Below are positions 8,707 to 15,303 of a stretch of DNA of 18,033 nt, piece after piece. The notes beneath the pieces are model-generated. The model ran no database searches and had not been told where the DNA came from. It worked only from the letters and a program-made list of their open reading frames with translations. This DNA comes from Clostridium sp. NkU-1. Lineage in GTDB: Bacteria; Bacillota_A; Clostridia; Lachnospirales; Lachnospiraceae. The position numbers were made by a program, and so were the translations under genes. The first letter of the stretch is position 1, and every line of letters begins with the position of its first letter. Where the stretch lies: assembly GCA_001312405.1 (NCBI GenBank), contig BBDR01000029.1, forward strand, positions 1-18,033, read 5' to 3'.

Positions 8707-10043
8707 TTAGCTAAAAATCTCGTTTGCTCCGGCAACAAATTTCTGCTCCTCCTCAGACAACAAAGAAGAAATCTGTTTTTCCAATGCCGGAAAAGGAACC
8801 TTTTCTGCTACCTTTATTAAAAAAAGCCTTATTCTTAAAAGAAGAAAGGTCATAGAGCTTTGACAGAAAGCCAAAAGTAGCCGCAGCAGTCGCTTCCTCT
8901 CCCGGCTCTCTTTTTAGAAGAAGCAATATCTCCTTTAAGACAGAAAACTCGTAAGGTTCTGCCCTTAAAGTAAACACGCCGTACCGGATCATCTCAGAAG
9001 AACGGTTATGCTTTGCATAGAAGAAAAAGAGCCACTGGTATACAAAGGTAAGTCTTCCAGACATGTCAAGAGGATCATTTCCCTTATACTCATCCAGCAT
9101 ATGAAGTGCCTGTTCAAAGTACAGCCTTGCCTTCTCCTCTACCCCTTGTCTGCAGAACCATTGCCCTGCCCAATAGTCTACATCCGGAGTATCGCATCCA
9201 CGGCTTTTCGCGTTTTGATAAACCTCCATAAAGTCTTCATCACTGTCAGAATTCCTTATATACTTTGTCTTAAGCCAAAAGGCAAAGCTGAGATTCCTCC
9301 TATCTATCTCCATAACAGCATCCGGATTCTCAGTTGCACGGAAAAAAGCTTCCTCTGCCTCCTCCAGCTTTTCATCTGCCAGAAGAGAATCCCCAAGATA
9401 AGACCACATCATGGAATTTCCCGGATCTTTTTCCAGTTCTTTTCGTATCATGAAGATATTGCGCTCTTCTTTCTTTTTTTCTATGCATACTGCCCTTGCG
9501 TATCCGGTATGGAAAACAGCAAGGTTTTCCATGGCATCCCAGGAAAAGAGCTGACTTCCATCGGTTAAATCCAGATATTCATGAATCCTGCTTCGATAAC
9601 GGAGTTTCGGAATGTTCCTGAAAATCCGATACTGCACCCCGGTATTTATACGGTTCCCGGAGTCATCCAAATTTACCAGCAAAGTCCTTATCACATGGGG
9701 ACGGGCCGGATGAGAAGAATTCTTTTCCACTCTTTTTAGCATTGGTAATATCTTTCTCGCATCTTCATCTGAAAAATATTCATCTGCATCCAGAAACGCA
9801 ATCCAATTCCCTTTCGCCTGCTCAATAGCAAAGTTTTTAGCGGCAGAAAAATCATGATCCCACGGAAAATGAAAGACCTTTGCTCCCATGGCTTCCGCTA
9901 TTTCTACTGTCTTATCGGTAGATCCCGTGTCTACCACGATCTGCTCGCAGACAATTCCTTTTCCCCAGCTCAGAGCCTGCCTGATATTTTTTTTCCTCAT
10001 CCTTCACAATCATGCACTGGGACAGACGAATGACCGGTTTCAT
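8707..10043 (-). pseudogene. family 2 glycosyltransferase with TPR-like repeats (two frameshifts); probable flagellin glycosyltransferase
   Basis: A corrected product of 444 residues. The start is the ATG at 10041-10043 with GGAGGAGTTCTT before it, giving MKPVIRLSQCMIVKDEEKN. The GT-A domain has CMIVKDEE, IVVDTGSTDKT (nucleotide-sugar binding) and AFLDADEYF (DxD-type metal site). From about residue 190 the protein has helical repeats, for example SYLGDSLLADEKLEEAEEAF, resembling TPRs. Breaks: the T8 run 9987-9994, where seven bases restore DEEKNIRQALSWG, and the A7 run 8819-8825, where six restore NKAFLIKVAEKVPFPALEK and a C-terminus ending GANEIFS. It sits directly behind flagellin, with only a terminator between. 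Two-domain GT2-TPR proteins next to flagellin genes are often the enzymes that put the first sugar on flagellin Ser/Thr, for example in C. difficile. The sugar donor is unknown. Confidence 0.83.
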
Positions 10044-10069
10044 AAGAACTCCTCCTATTTCGATAAAAT

Positions 10070-10103
10070 AATCCCCCGAAAAACCATCTTTCCGGGGGAT
10101 TGT
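10070..10103 (-). terminator. flagellin rho-independent terminator
   Basis: Read on the minus strand, AATCCCCCG pairs with CGGGGGATT around an A/T-rich loop, followed by ATTTTAT. The stem starts about 20 bases after the flagellin stop. The glycosyltransferase start is only about 27 bases further on, with no room for a separate promoter, so the terminator probably allows partial read-through. Confidence 0.82.
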
Positions 10104-10121
10104 AAGCTTAAAATGCGGCAA

Positions 10122-10967
10122 TTACTGAAGTAACTGTAATACGCCCTGTGGAAGCTGATTTGCCTGAGCCAGCATAGCCTGAGAAGCCTGAACAAGAATG
10201 TTGTTCTTGGTATAGGACATCATCTCTTTCGCCATATCCACGTCACGAATGCGGCTTTCTGCAGCAGTCATGTTCTCAGCGGTTGCGCCTAAGTTGTTAA
10301 CTGTATGCTCCAGACGGTTCTGATATGCACCTAACTTACCACGAATACTGGAAACATAGTTGATAGCATCCTTAACCTTTGATACAGTTGCTGCAGCTTT
10401 AGTAGTATCAGCACCGTCGATCTTAGCAGTGCCAATTCCTGACATTCCTGTTGCAGAAGTCGCAATGCTGCTGATCTTTACACCTAACATATTGTTGGTG
10501 CTTGCTGTATCACCGATCTGAAGTGTAATTGTTGTTGACGCTGCACCATTACCATTCAGAAGTTTTGTTCCATTGAAAGTTGTGGTATTAGCAATACGAT
10601 CAATTTCAGTTGTTAACTGATCATATTCTTCCTGTAAGTTCTTACGGTCAACGTCCTGGTCATAGATTCCGTTAGCAGACTGCATAGATATCTCAACCAT
10701 ACGATTTAACATGGAATGAACTTCTGTCAAAGCACCTTCAGCGGTCTGGATCAAAGAAATACCATCGTTAGCATTCTTCTGAGCGGTATCAAGGCTTGTG
10801 ATCTGTGCTCTCATCTTCTCAGAAATAGCAAGGCCAGCAGCGTCATCACCTGCACGGTTGATTCTGTAACCAGAAGATAATTTCTCAAGGCTCTTACTTA
10901 CTGAAGTGTTATTGTTTCCTAACTGTCTGTGTGCATTTAAAGCAGCGATATTGTGTTGAATTCTCAT
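10122..10967 (-). CDS. fliC: flagellin
   Basis: A 281-residue flagellin, the filament protein exported through the flagellar type III apparatus and polymerised outside the cell. The N-terminal D0/D1 region is classical: MRIQHNIAALNAHRQLG, SLEKLSSGYRINRAGDDAAG, LAISEKMRAQI. The C-terminal region ends with ESRIRDVDMAKEMMSYTKN, ILVQASQAMLAQANQ and PQGVLQLLQ. The variable middle is very short (about residues 140-195) and rich in Ser and Thr (ASTTITLQIGDTASTNN, SSIATSATGMSG), giving candidate O-glycosylation sites. I chose the ATG at 10965-10967 because TCAAGGAGGAAA lies just before it and the protein then starts with the conserved MRIQHN; an in-frame upstream extension to 11135 is leader RNA. It is transcribed before the glycan operon and has its own terminator. 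The leader contains hairpins with GGA motifs (see 10973-11095). Confidence 0.97.
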   Translation of the reverse strand: MRIQHNIAALNAHRQLGNNNTSVSKSLEKLSSGYRINRAGDDAAGLAISEKMRAQITSLDTAQKNANDGISLIQTAEGALTEVHSMLNRMVEISMQSANGIYDQDVDRKNLQEEYDQLTTEIDRIANTTTFNGTKLLNGNGAASTTITLQIGDTASTNNMLGVKISSIATSATGMSGIGTAKIDGADTTKAAATVSKVKDAINYVSSIRGKLGAYQNRLEHTVNNLGATAENMTAAESRIRDVDMAKEMMSYTKNNILVQASQAMLAQANQLPQGVLQLLQ

Positions 10968-10972
10968 AGATA

Positions 10973-11095
10973 TTTCCTCCTTGAATGTGTTTTCAGGGAA
11001 TTCCTTTTCCCTGCGTGATGTATTTTCCTGAATCAGGAAAATACGAAGATCATAACTGCGGAATCTTGCGGGGTACCAGCCGCAGGAACGATTCC
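10973..11095 (-). promoter_or_regulatory. structured flagellin mRNA leader with CsrA-like GGA sites
   Basis: Three hairpins lie upstream of the flagellin start. Going from the start outward on the minus strand: the Shine-Dalgarno TCAAGGAGGAAA (10973-10984); a hairpin at 10994-11013 with stem CAGGGAA/TTCCCTG and loop AAGGAA; a nearly perfect 25-base palindrome at 11020-11044 with CAGGAAAA in one arm; and a two-part hairpin at 11060-11095 (GGAATC/GATTCC and TGCGG/CCGCA). A GGA in a hairpin loop plus a GGA inside the ribosome binding site is the known layout of CsrA control of hag in Bacillus subtilis. CsrA itself is not in the window, so this is inference. Confidence 0.5.
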
Positions 11096-11186
11096 AGATT
11101 TTTGACACATGTATCTTTGGAAGTGTGTAAAACATAACATTTAAATGAATTTAAATATATGTTTTTATAACTTCCTTTCATGTACT

Positions 11187-11213
11187 TTATCGTACCAATG
11201 GGAATGAAAGATA
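11187..11213 (-). promoter_or_regulatory. weak candidate flagellin promoter (sigma-D-like)
   Basis: On the minus strand TACGATAA (11187-11194) resembles the sigma-D -10 GCCGATAT at five of eight positions, and TATC (11210-11213) is 15 bases upstream where TAAA is expected. The match is poor. The surrounding 11096-11338 is A/T-rich with no gene I can support, so the true promoter is probably somewhere in it. Confidence 0.25.
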
Positions 11214-11462
11214 AGTCTTTTTTTTAATATTTTAAAATATTTTCTATTTATCGTTATAATGATACCTGCAAATCAAAATGTATACTCTGCCATCGTGCAT
11301 CTTGTATATGATATTGGTTTTGTTGTTTATTCAATGGCTCAGAATCCCGGTAAAATTATTGACTGGCAAATATAGCCCATAAGCGCCGCAAAAGCAAATA
11401 ATATGGCAATCTCAAGATCAAATTTAAGGGGATCGGGCAATTCCTGAGTTAATAATAGAAAA

Positions 11463-11486
11463 GGAGATATGCCTCCGCATATCCCC
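11463..11486 (-). terminator. terminator of the YjfB-like gene
   Basis: On the minus strand GGGGATATGC, loop GGAG, GCATATCTCC, then TTTTCTATTATT. The stem includes one G-T pair and begins about 10 bases after the stop at 11496-11498. It separates this gene from the flagellin leader. Confidence 0.75.
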
Positions 11487-11495
11487 TCTTCCCCT

Positions 11496-11687
11496 CTAGG
11501 CTCTGGTATCCACAATCTGTCCGATTCCATTCCCGGACACCTGCTGGGGAAGCGCCGCTTCCGCCATCTTTAACAATCCTTCGGCAGCTATTTCCTGAGA
11601 ATCCATAGCCTTCTTTGCAACGCTGATCCCTGCACTCTGCTGTACTCTTGCAAGGCTCATATCCATGCTCATTGCGCCAATATCCAT
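11496..11687 (-). CDS. yjfB: YjfB-like putative motility protein
   Basis: A 63-residue protein of the YjfB family (putative motility protein). It begins MDIGAMSMDMSLARVQQ, followed by AGISVAKKAMDSQEIAAEG and a C-terminus ending IGQIVDTRA. Family members start MDI-A-S and carry the same VAKKAMD core, so I prefer the second ATG (11685-11687), about ten bases after GGAG, over the ATG nine bases upstream that almost touches the ribosome binding site. No membrane segment or signal peptide is visible. The B. subtilis relative belongs to the sigma-D regulon, and here GCCGATAT occurs upstream (11749-11756). Biochemical role unknown. Confidence 0.82.
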   Translation of the reverse strand: MDIGAMSMDMSLARVQQSAGISVAKKAMDSQEIAAEGLLKMAEAALPQQVSGNGIGQIVDTRA

Positions 11688-11748
11688 TCCTTTCATTCTC
11701 CTTTCACGGAATACGTCTTACGGTATCTCATTCCATTTTCTATTAGTT

Positions 11749-11756
11749 ATATCGGC
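11749..11756 (-). promoter_or_regulatory. sigma-D (sigma-28) -10 element of the YjfB-like gene
   Basis: On the minus strand GCCGATAT, an exact match to the sigma-D -10 consensus, lies about 60 bases upstream of the start. The -35 is weak: no clean TAAA is present 14-16 bases upstream, only the A/T-rich TTATTTAA. Its place between the kinase stop and the YjfB-like gene supports motility-linked transcription. Confidence 0.55.
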
Positions 11757-11780
11757 CATCTTCTGTCCTTAAATAACAAA

Positions 11781-13319
11781 CTACGAACTTTCTTTATAAC
11801 AATCCAGAGTAAACCAGAATTCCACGCCCCCCTTCACATTCCGTACACCACAGGACTTCCCATGGGAATCCATAATCGCCTTAACAATAGAAAGACCAAT
11901 ACCGCTGCCCCCATATCCCCTTGTATGTGCCTTATCCACCTTAAAAAACTTGGTCCAAATCTTCGGCAAGTCCTCATCCGGGATATTCTGACCGGTGTTA
12001 AATACGGTTACAAGAGCTTCCTCTCCATTCTCCTCCGCCGTTATCACAATCTTACGCTCTCCTTCCAAATGGTTCAGCGCATTATTCAAATAGTTTGTAA
12101 TGACTTCTTCTATTTTAAATTCATCGGCAAGTACATAAATGGGACCGCAATCTTCCAGTTTCACCTCAGCGCCCTTCTGCTGAATCAAAATACCTGCGGA
12201 ATTAATGATACCGCGAAGCAGTTCCGTCAGATCGAAGCGTTCCATCTGAATGCTGTCATTGCCAAATTCAAGGGCAGTAAGATTAAGTAATTGGCGGACC
12301 ATGGTATTCATTTTTCCTGTCTCATCCATGATGACTCCGCAGTAATAATCCCTGCTTTCCGGATCCTCCGCCATCCCTTCCGTAAGGCCCTCCGCATATC
12401 CCTGGATAAGTGCAATGGGAGTCTTTAATTCATGGGAAACATTGGCGATAAAATCCTTTCGCATTTCATCAATTTTTATCTTTTCATCAATATCCTTCTG
12501 TAGCTTTTCGTTGGCTGCCCGCAGCTGCCCGATGGTATCCTTTAAGGTATTAGACAGCTGGTTCATGCTGTTTCCCAGCACTCCAATCTCGTCTTCCTCT
12601 GTGCCAATGTATTTGGCATCAAAGTCCAGCGCCGACATCTTTTCTGATAAATTGGCCAGCTGAAGAATGGGCGAAGTAATTCTTTTTGTGGTAAAATATA
12701 TAAATATACTTCCTATGACCAGAGCCGCCACTCCCACATAGGCGAGAAACCGGTTCGCCAGATCCACACTTTCTGTAATGCTGGCAAGAGGAATGGATAT
12801 GAGGAAAATGGTTTTATTGTCAGAAAAATATCCCCAGCTTTCCAGATAATAAGAATCGGAACGTCTGTCATAAGTTTTCTGAATAATGTAATTATCGTGT
12901 TTTTTTAAAATACTGGCTTCCGGCATGTTCTTTCCGAATATATACGCCTCCACCCTGTTTTTTAAAAACAGCTGATCCCCGTTTGTGGATATGAGGGCCT
13001 CGTCTGTGGTGCTGTCGATCAGCACTGTCATCAGATTGTATTTTTCCCCCATGATGCGGAACATCTTCTGCGCCGGGCCTTCATTTTTAAAATTGGGGTC
13101 ATAGGTATCCTTATAATATTCAATGATCCCTTTCCCGCTCTCATTCGCCTGTGTTACTACCTTGTCGATCTGCGTATAGGCTCTCTCCAGAGTGCGTACC
13201 TTATCGCTGGTGTAAAAGCTCTCCAGAAACCAGTTGTTTACGCACCATGTGGAAGTAAGGACAAAGGCCATCAGACATACAAAAATTATGGCAAAACGTG
13301 CCCTGATGGAATGCTTCAT
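11781..13319 (-). CDS. two-component sensor histidine kinase (HAMP, HisKA, HATPase)
   Basis: A 512-residue membrane histidine kinase. TM1 is about residues 9-30; an extracellular sensing region of about 155 residues follows; TM2 is about 191-210; HAMP is about 211-262; a coiled stretch comes next; HisKA has NVSHELKTPIALIQGY with H296 as the phosphorylated His. The ATP-binding domain has the N box NYLNNALNH (409-417), VFNTGQNIP (439-447, where the usual DNG Asp is Asn), the F box WTKFFKVDKAHTR and the G2 box GYGGSGIGLSIVK (468-480). The overall pattern is the PhoR/ResE/VicK-like class. The external domain is not diagnostic, so the signal is unknown. GAGGTGAATAA precedes the ATG. It follows the response regulator by 78 bp and probably shares its promoter. 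The A7 run at 12900-12906 is in frame here. Confidence 0.95.
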   Translation of the reverse strand: MKHSIRARFAIIFVCLMAFVLTSTWCVNNWFLESFYTSDKVRTLERAYTQIDKVVTQANESGKGIIEYYKDTYDPNFKNEGPAQKMFRIMGEKYNLMTVLIDSTTDEALISTNGDQLFLKNRVEAYIFGKNMPEASILKKHDNYIIQKTYDRRSDSYYLESWGYFSDNKTIFLISIPLASITESVDLANRFLAYVGVAALVIGSIFIYFTTKRITSPILQLANLSEKMSALDFDAKYIGTEEDEIGVLGNSMNQLSNTLKDTIGQLRAANEKLQKDIDEKIKIDEMRKDFIANVSHELKTPIALIQGYAEGLTEGMAEDPESRDYYCGVIMDETGKMNTMVRQLLNLTALEFGNDSIQMERFDLTELLRGIINSAGILIQQKGAEVKLEDCGPIYVLADEFKIEEVITNYLNNALNHLEGERKIVITAEENGEEALVTVFNTGQNIPDEDLPKIWTKFFKVDKAHTRGYGGSGIGLSIVKAIMDSHGKSCGVRNVKGGVEFWFTLDCYKESS

Positions 13320-13397
13320 TTATTCACCTCAAATGATATCCTTTCCTCTTTTTTGTCCACTGTTTTCGGACATAAAGGTATGCCCGCAGGGCGTTCC

Positions 13398-14069
13398 TCA
13401 TACTTCGAATTTATATCCCATTCCCCATATGGTCTTAATATAGTCTCCTTTATCACCCATCTTGTTTCTCAACTTCTTTACATGGGTATCTATGGTCCGG
13501 GCATCTCCAAAGTAATCGTAATTCCAGACATTGTTCAGTATTTTCTCCCTGGATAGGGCAATCCCCTGATTTTCCAGGAAATAAGCTAAAAGTTCAAATT
13601 CCTTGTAGCTTAAATCAATGTCTTTTCCGTCAATGGTGACCTGATGGGCCGCTTTGTCAATACAGATTCCTCCAATTTCCACTGTATCTGCGGCGACAGC
13701 ATTGCTGCGCCTTAATATGGCATCCACACGGGCCACCAGAATCTTGGGGCTGAAGGGCTTTGAAATGTACTCATCCACCCCCAGGTCAAAACCCTGGAGC
13801 TCGTCACGTTCTTCACTTCTTGCTGTCAGCATGATGATGGGAACCTGGGAATATTTACGGATTGTTTTGCAGGTCTCCCAGCCATCCATTTTAGGCATCA
13901 TTACATCCAAAATGATCAGTACTATGTCCTTTTGCTCAAAAAAGATATCCACAGCTTCTTCTCCATTGGAAGCCTCGACCACAGAAAAACCTTTTACACT
14001 TAAAAAATCCTTTACCAGCTTTCTCATTCTGGCCTCATCATCCACTACTAATATCTTTAACTGTTCCAT
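13398..14069 (-). CDS. OmpR/PhoB-family response regulator
   Basis: A 223-residue winged-helix response regulator. The receiver domain (about 1-120) has the acidic pair D10/D11 in LVVDDEARM, phosphoacceptor D55 in LIILDVMMPKMDG, T82 in IMLTARSEERDE and K104 in YISKPFSP. The C-terminal DNA-binding domain shows DLSYKEFELLAYFLENQG, the recognition region YFGDARTIDTHVKKLRNK and the final IKTIWGMGYKFEV. I chose the ATG at 14067-14069 (MEQLKILVVDD) because AGGAGG lies upstream; an in-frame start eleven codons earlier has no such site. It is the partner of the kinase downstream. A promoter and an 11-bp direct repeat upstream (14121-14170) suggest self-regulation. Confidence 0.96.
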   Translation of the reverse strand: MEQLKILVVDDEARMRKLVKDFLSVKGFSVVEASNGEEAVDIFFEQKDIVLIILDVMMPKMDGWETCKTIRKYSQVPIIMLTARSEERDELQGFDLGVDEYISKPFSPKILVARVDAILRRSNAVAADTVEIGGICIDKAAHQVTIDGKDIDLSYKEFELLAYFLENQGIALSREKILNNVWNYDYFGDARTIDTHVKKLRNKMGDKGDYIKTIWGMGYKFEV

Positions 14070-14120
14070 ATATAACCTCCTGAAATCAGATCTTTCTATC
14101 ACAAAGTATTCATCAGTGAT

Positions 14121-14170
14121 ATTGTATCAAATGGAAAGGCGGATTTCTACATTTTCACAGAGATTTCACA
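14121..14170 (-). promoter_or_regulatory. promoter of the two-component operon with an 11-bp-spaced direct repeat
   Basis: On the minus strand, -10 TACAAT (14121-14126) with an extended TG in front, a 17-base spacer, and -35 TAGAAA (14144-14149, four of six matches). Directly upstream TGTGAAA occurs twice (14153-14159 and 14164-14170), exactly 11 bases apart. OmpR/PhoB-type regulators bind direct repeats of about one helical turn beside the -35, so this is a good candidate site for the encoded regulator. Confidence 0.55.
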
Positions 14171-14245
14171 CGATTCAAAGGAAAATAGCTGATCACCAGA
14201 TTATTCCCCTGACCCAGGAACCATATTCCGATTCCGGCAAAGCAA

Positions 14246-14279
14246 AAAGCAGATGCGCCGGAAAGAGCGCATCTGCTTT
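14246..14279 (-). terminator. kduI rho-independent terminator
   Basis: A perfect 13-bp stem, AAAGCAGATGCGC with GCGCATCTGCTTT, and an eight-base loop; on the minus strand it ends in TTTTTGC. It starts about 17 bases after the kduI stop. Confidence 0.9.
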
Positions 14280-14295
14280 ATCATAAATATAAAAA

Positions 14296-15138
14296 CTATC
14301 TTAATTCTGTTGTAGGAATTGTATCCATATCATCGAATGCCTGGTTCTCTCCGCCCATTGCCCAGACGAAGGTATAATTGCTGGTACCTGCACCGGAATG
14401 GATGCTCCAGGATGGGCTGATTACTGCCTGCTCATTCTGCATAACAATGTGTCTTGTCTCATTGCCTTCGCCCATCATATGAAATACTACATTGTTCTCC
14501 GGAATTTCGAAGTACATGTAAATCTCCATACGTCTTTCATGGGTATGGGATGGCATGGTGTTCCATACACTGCCTGGATCCAGAACGGTCATGCCCATAG
14601 ACAGCTGGCAGGTCTCCAGCACGTCCGGATGGATAAACTGGTTGATCACACGTTTATTGGATGTCTCCATAGCGCCCAGAGGTTTCTTTGCTGCTTTTTC
14701 AATTGGAATGAAGGTGGTTTTGCAGGATTTATGGGCCGGTGCACTTACCATATAGAATTTAGCAGGGTTTGATGCATCATCACTGGAAAAAATAACTTCT
14801 TTTGTTCCCTTGGTGATATATAAGCAGTCCTTATATCCCATTTTGAATTCTTCCCCATCTGCAACGATCTTTCCTGTGCCTCCAATGTTGAAGATACCAA
14901 CCTCACGTCTCTCAAGGAAATAGCTTGTACCGAAATTTTTCCAGATATCAATTCCCTTATCAATGGAAACTGTTTCTGTTGTTGGCATGCAGCCTAAAGT
15001 CACCATGCGGTCTACGTGAGAATATACAGCAACTACCTCATTGGCAATGTATAAATTTTCAATTAAAAATTCATTTCTGGTTTCTTCTGTTGTGTAACGT
15101 TTGAAATCCTTCTGATTTGCAGAATAGCGGATATCCAT
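14296..15138 (-). CDS. kduI: 5-dehydro-4-deoxy-D-glucuronate isomerase
   Basis: A 280-residue KduI, which converts 5-keto-4-deoxyuronate to 2,5-diketo-3-deoxygluconate (3-deoxy-D-glycero-2,5-hexodiulosonate) in the cytoplasm during breakdown of pectin and other uronate-containing polymers. It is full length and collinear with the enterobacterial enzyme. The zinc site is visible: H198 and H200 in MPSHTHERRMEIYMYF with E205, and H247 in SWSIHSGAG; the E. coli ligands are H196, H198, E203 and H245. Other family stretches include SYFLERREVGIFNIGG and CQLSMGMTVLDPGSVWNTM. AAGGAGG precedes the ATG. It has its own promoter (15189-15217) and terminator (14246-14279), so it is a single-gene unit. The usual partner kduD and polysaccharide lyases are not in this window. 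Confidence 0.97.
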   Translation of the reverse strand: MDIRYSANQKDFKRYTTEETRNEFLIENLYIANEVVAVYSHVDRMVTLGCMPTTETVSIDKGIDIWKNFGTSYFLERREVGIFNIGGTGKIVADGEEFKMGYKDCLYITKGTKEVIFSSDDASNPAKFYMVSAPAHKSCKTTFIPIEKAAKKPLGAMETSNKRVINQFIHPDVLETCQLSMGMTVLDPGSVWNTMPSHTHERRMEIYMYFEIPENNVVFHMMGEGNETRHIVMQNEQAVISPSWSIHSGAGTSNYTFVWAMGGENQAFDDMDTIPTTELR

Positions 15139-15188
15139 TTATAAAAAACCTCCTTATATAATTAATTTAGAAATAACTGACCAGCTTC

Positions 15189-15217
15189 ATCGTATCATAA
15201 TGAGATTTTTAATTCAA
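15189..15217 (-). promoter_or_regulatory. kduI sigma-A-type promoter
   Basis: On the minus strand, -35 TTGAAT (15212-15217), a 17-base spacer, and -10 TACGAT (15189-15194), about 50 bases upstream of the kduI start. This is a good match in both boxes and in spacing. Confidence 0.6.
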
Positions 15218-15303
15218 CATCTTCTTGGATATATCATCAAAAAGAACATACAATTCAATTTTTAAACAAGAAACGAACAAATGTTAGATGAATCACTTAT
15301 TTC

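Noticed and set aside
10968..11135. Flagellin reading frame extended 56 codons upstream
   Set aside because: The extension lacks a ribosome binding site and covers leader hairpins; the conserved flagellin N-terminus starts at 10967 with a strong AGGAGG.
11339..11530. A 63-codon frame ending in a hydrophobic stretch between flagellin and the YjfB-like gene
   Set aside because: Its start lies inside the YjfB-like gene, its middle is the terminator hairpin of that gene, and no ribosome binding site precedes the hydrophobic part. A decayed small membrane protein cannot be excluded.
13335..13385. Hairpin TGTCC/GGACA between the response regulator and the kinase
   Set aside because: The five-base stem is too weak to call and has no T-tract; the two genes are most simply one transcript.
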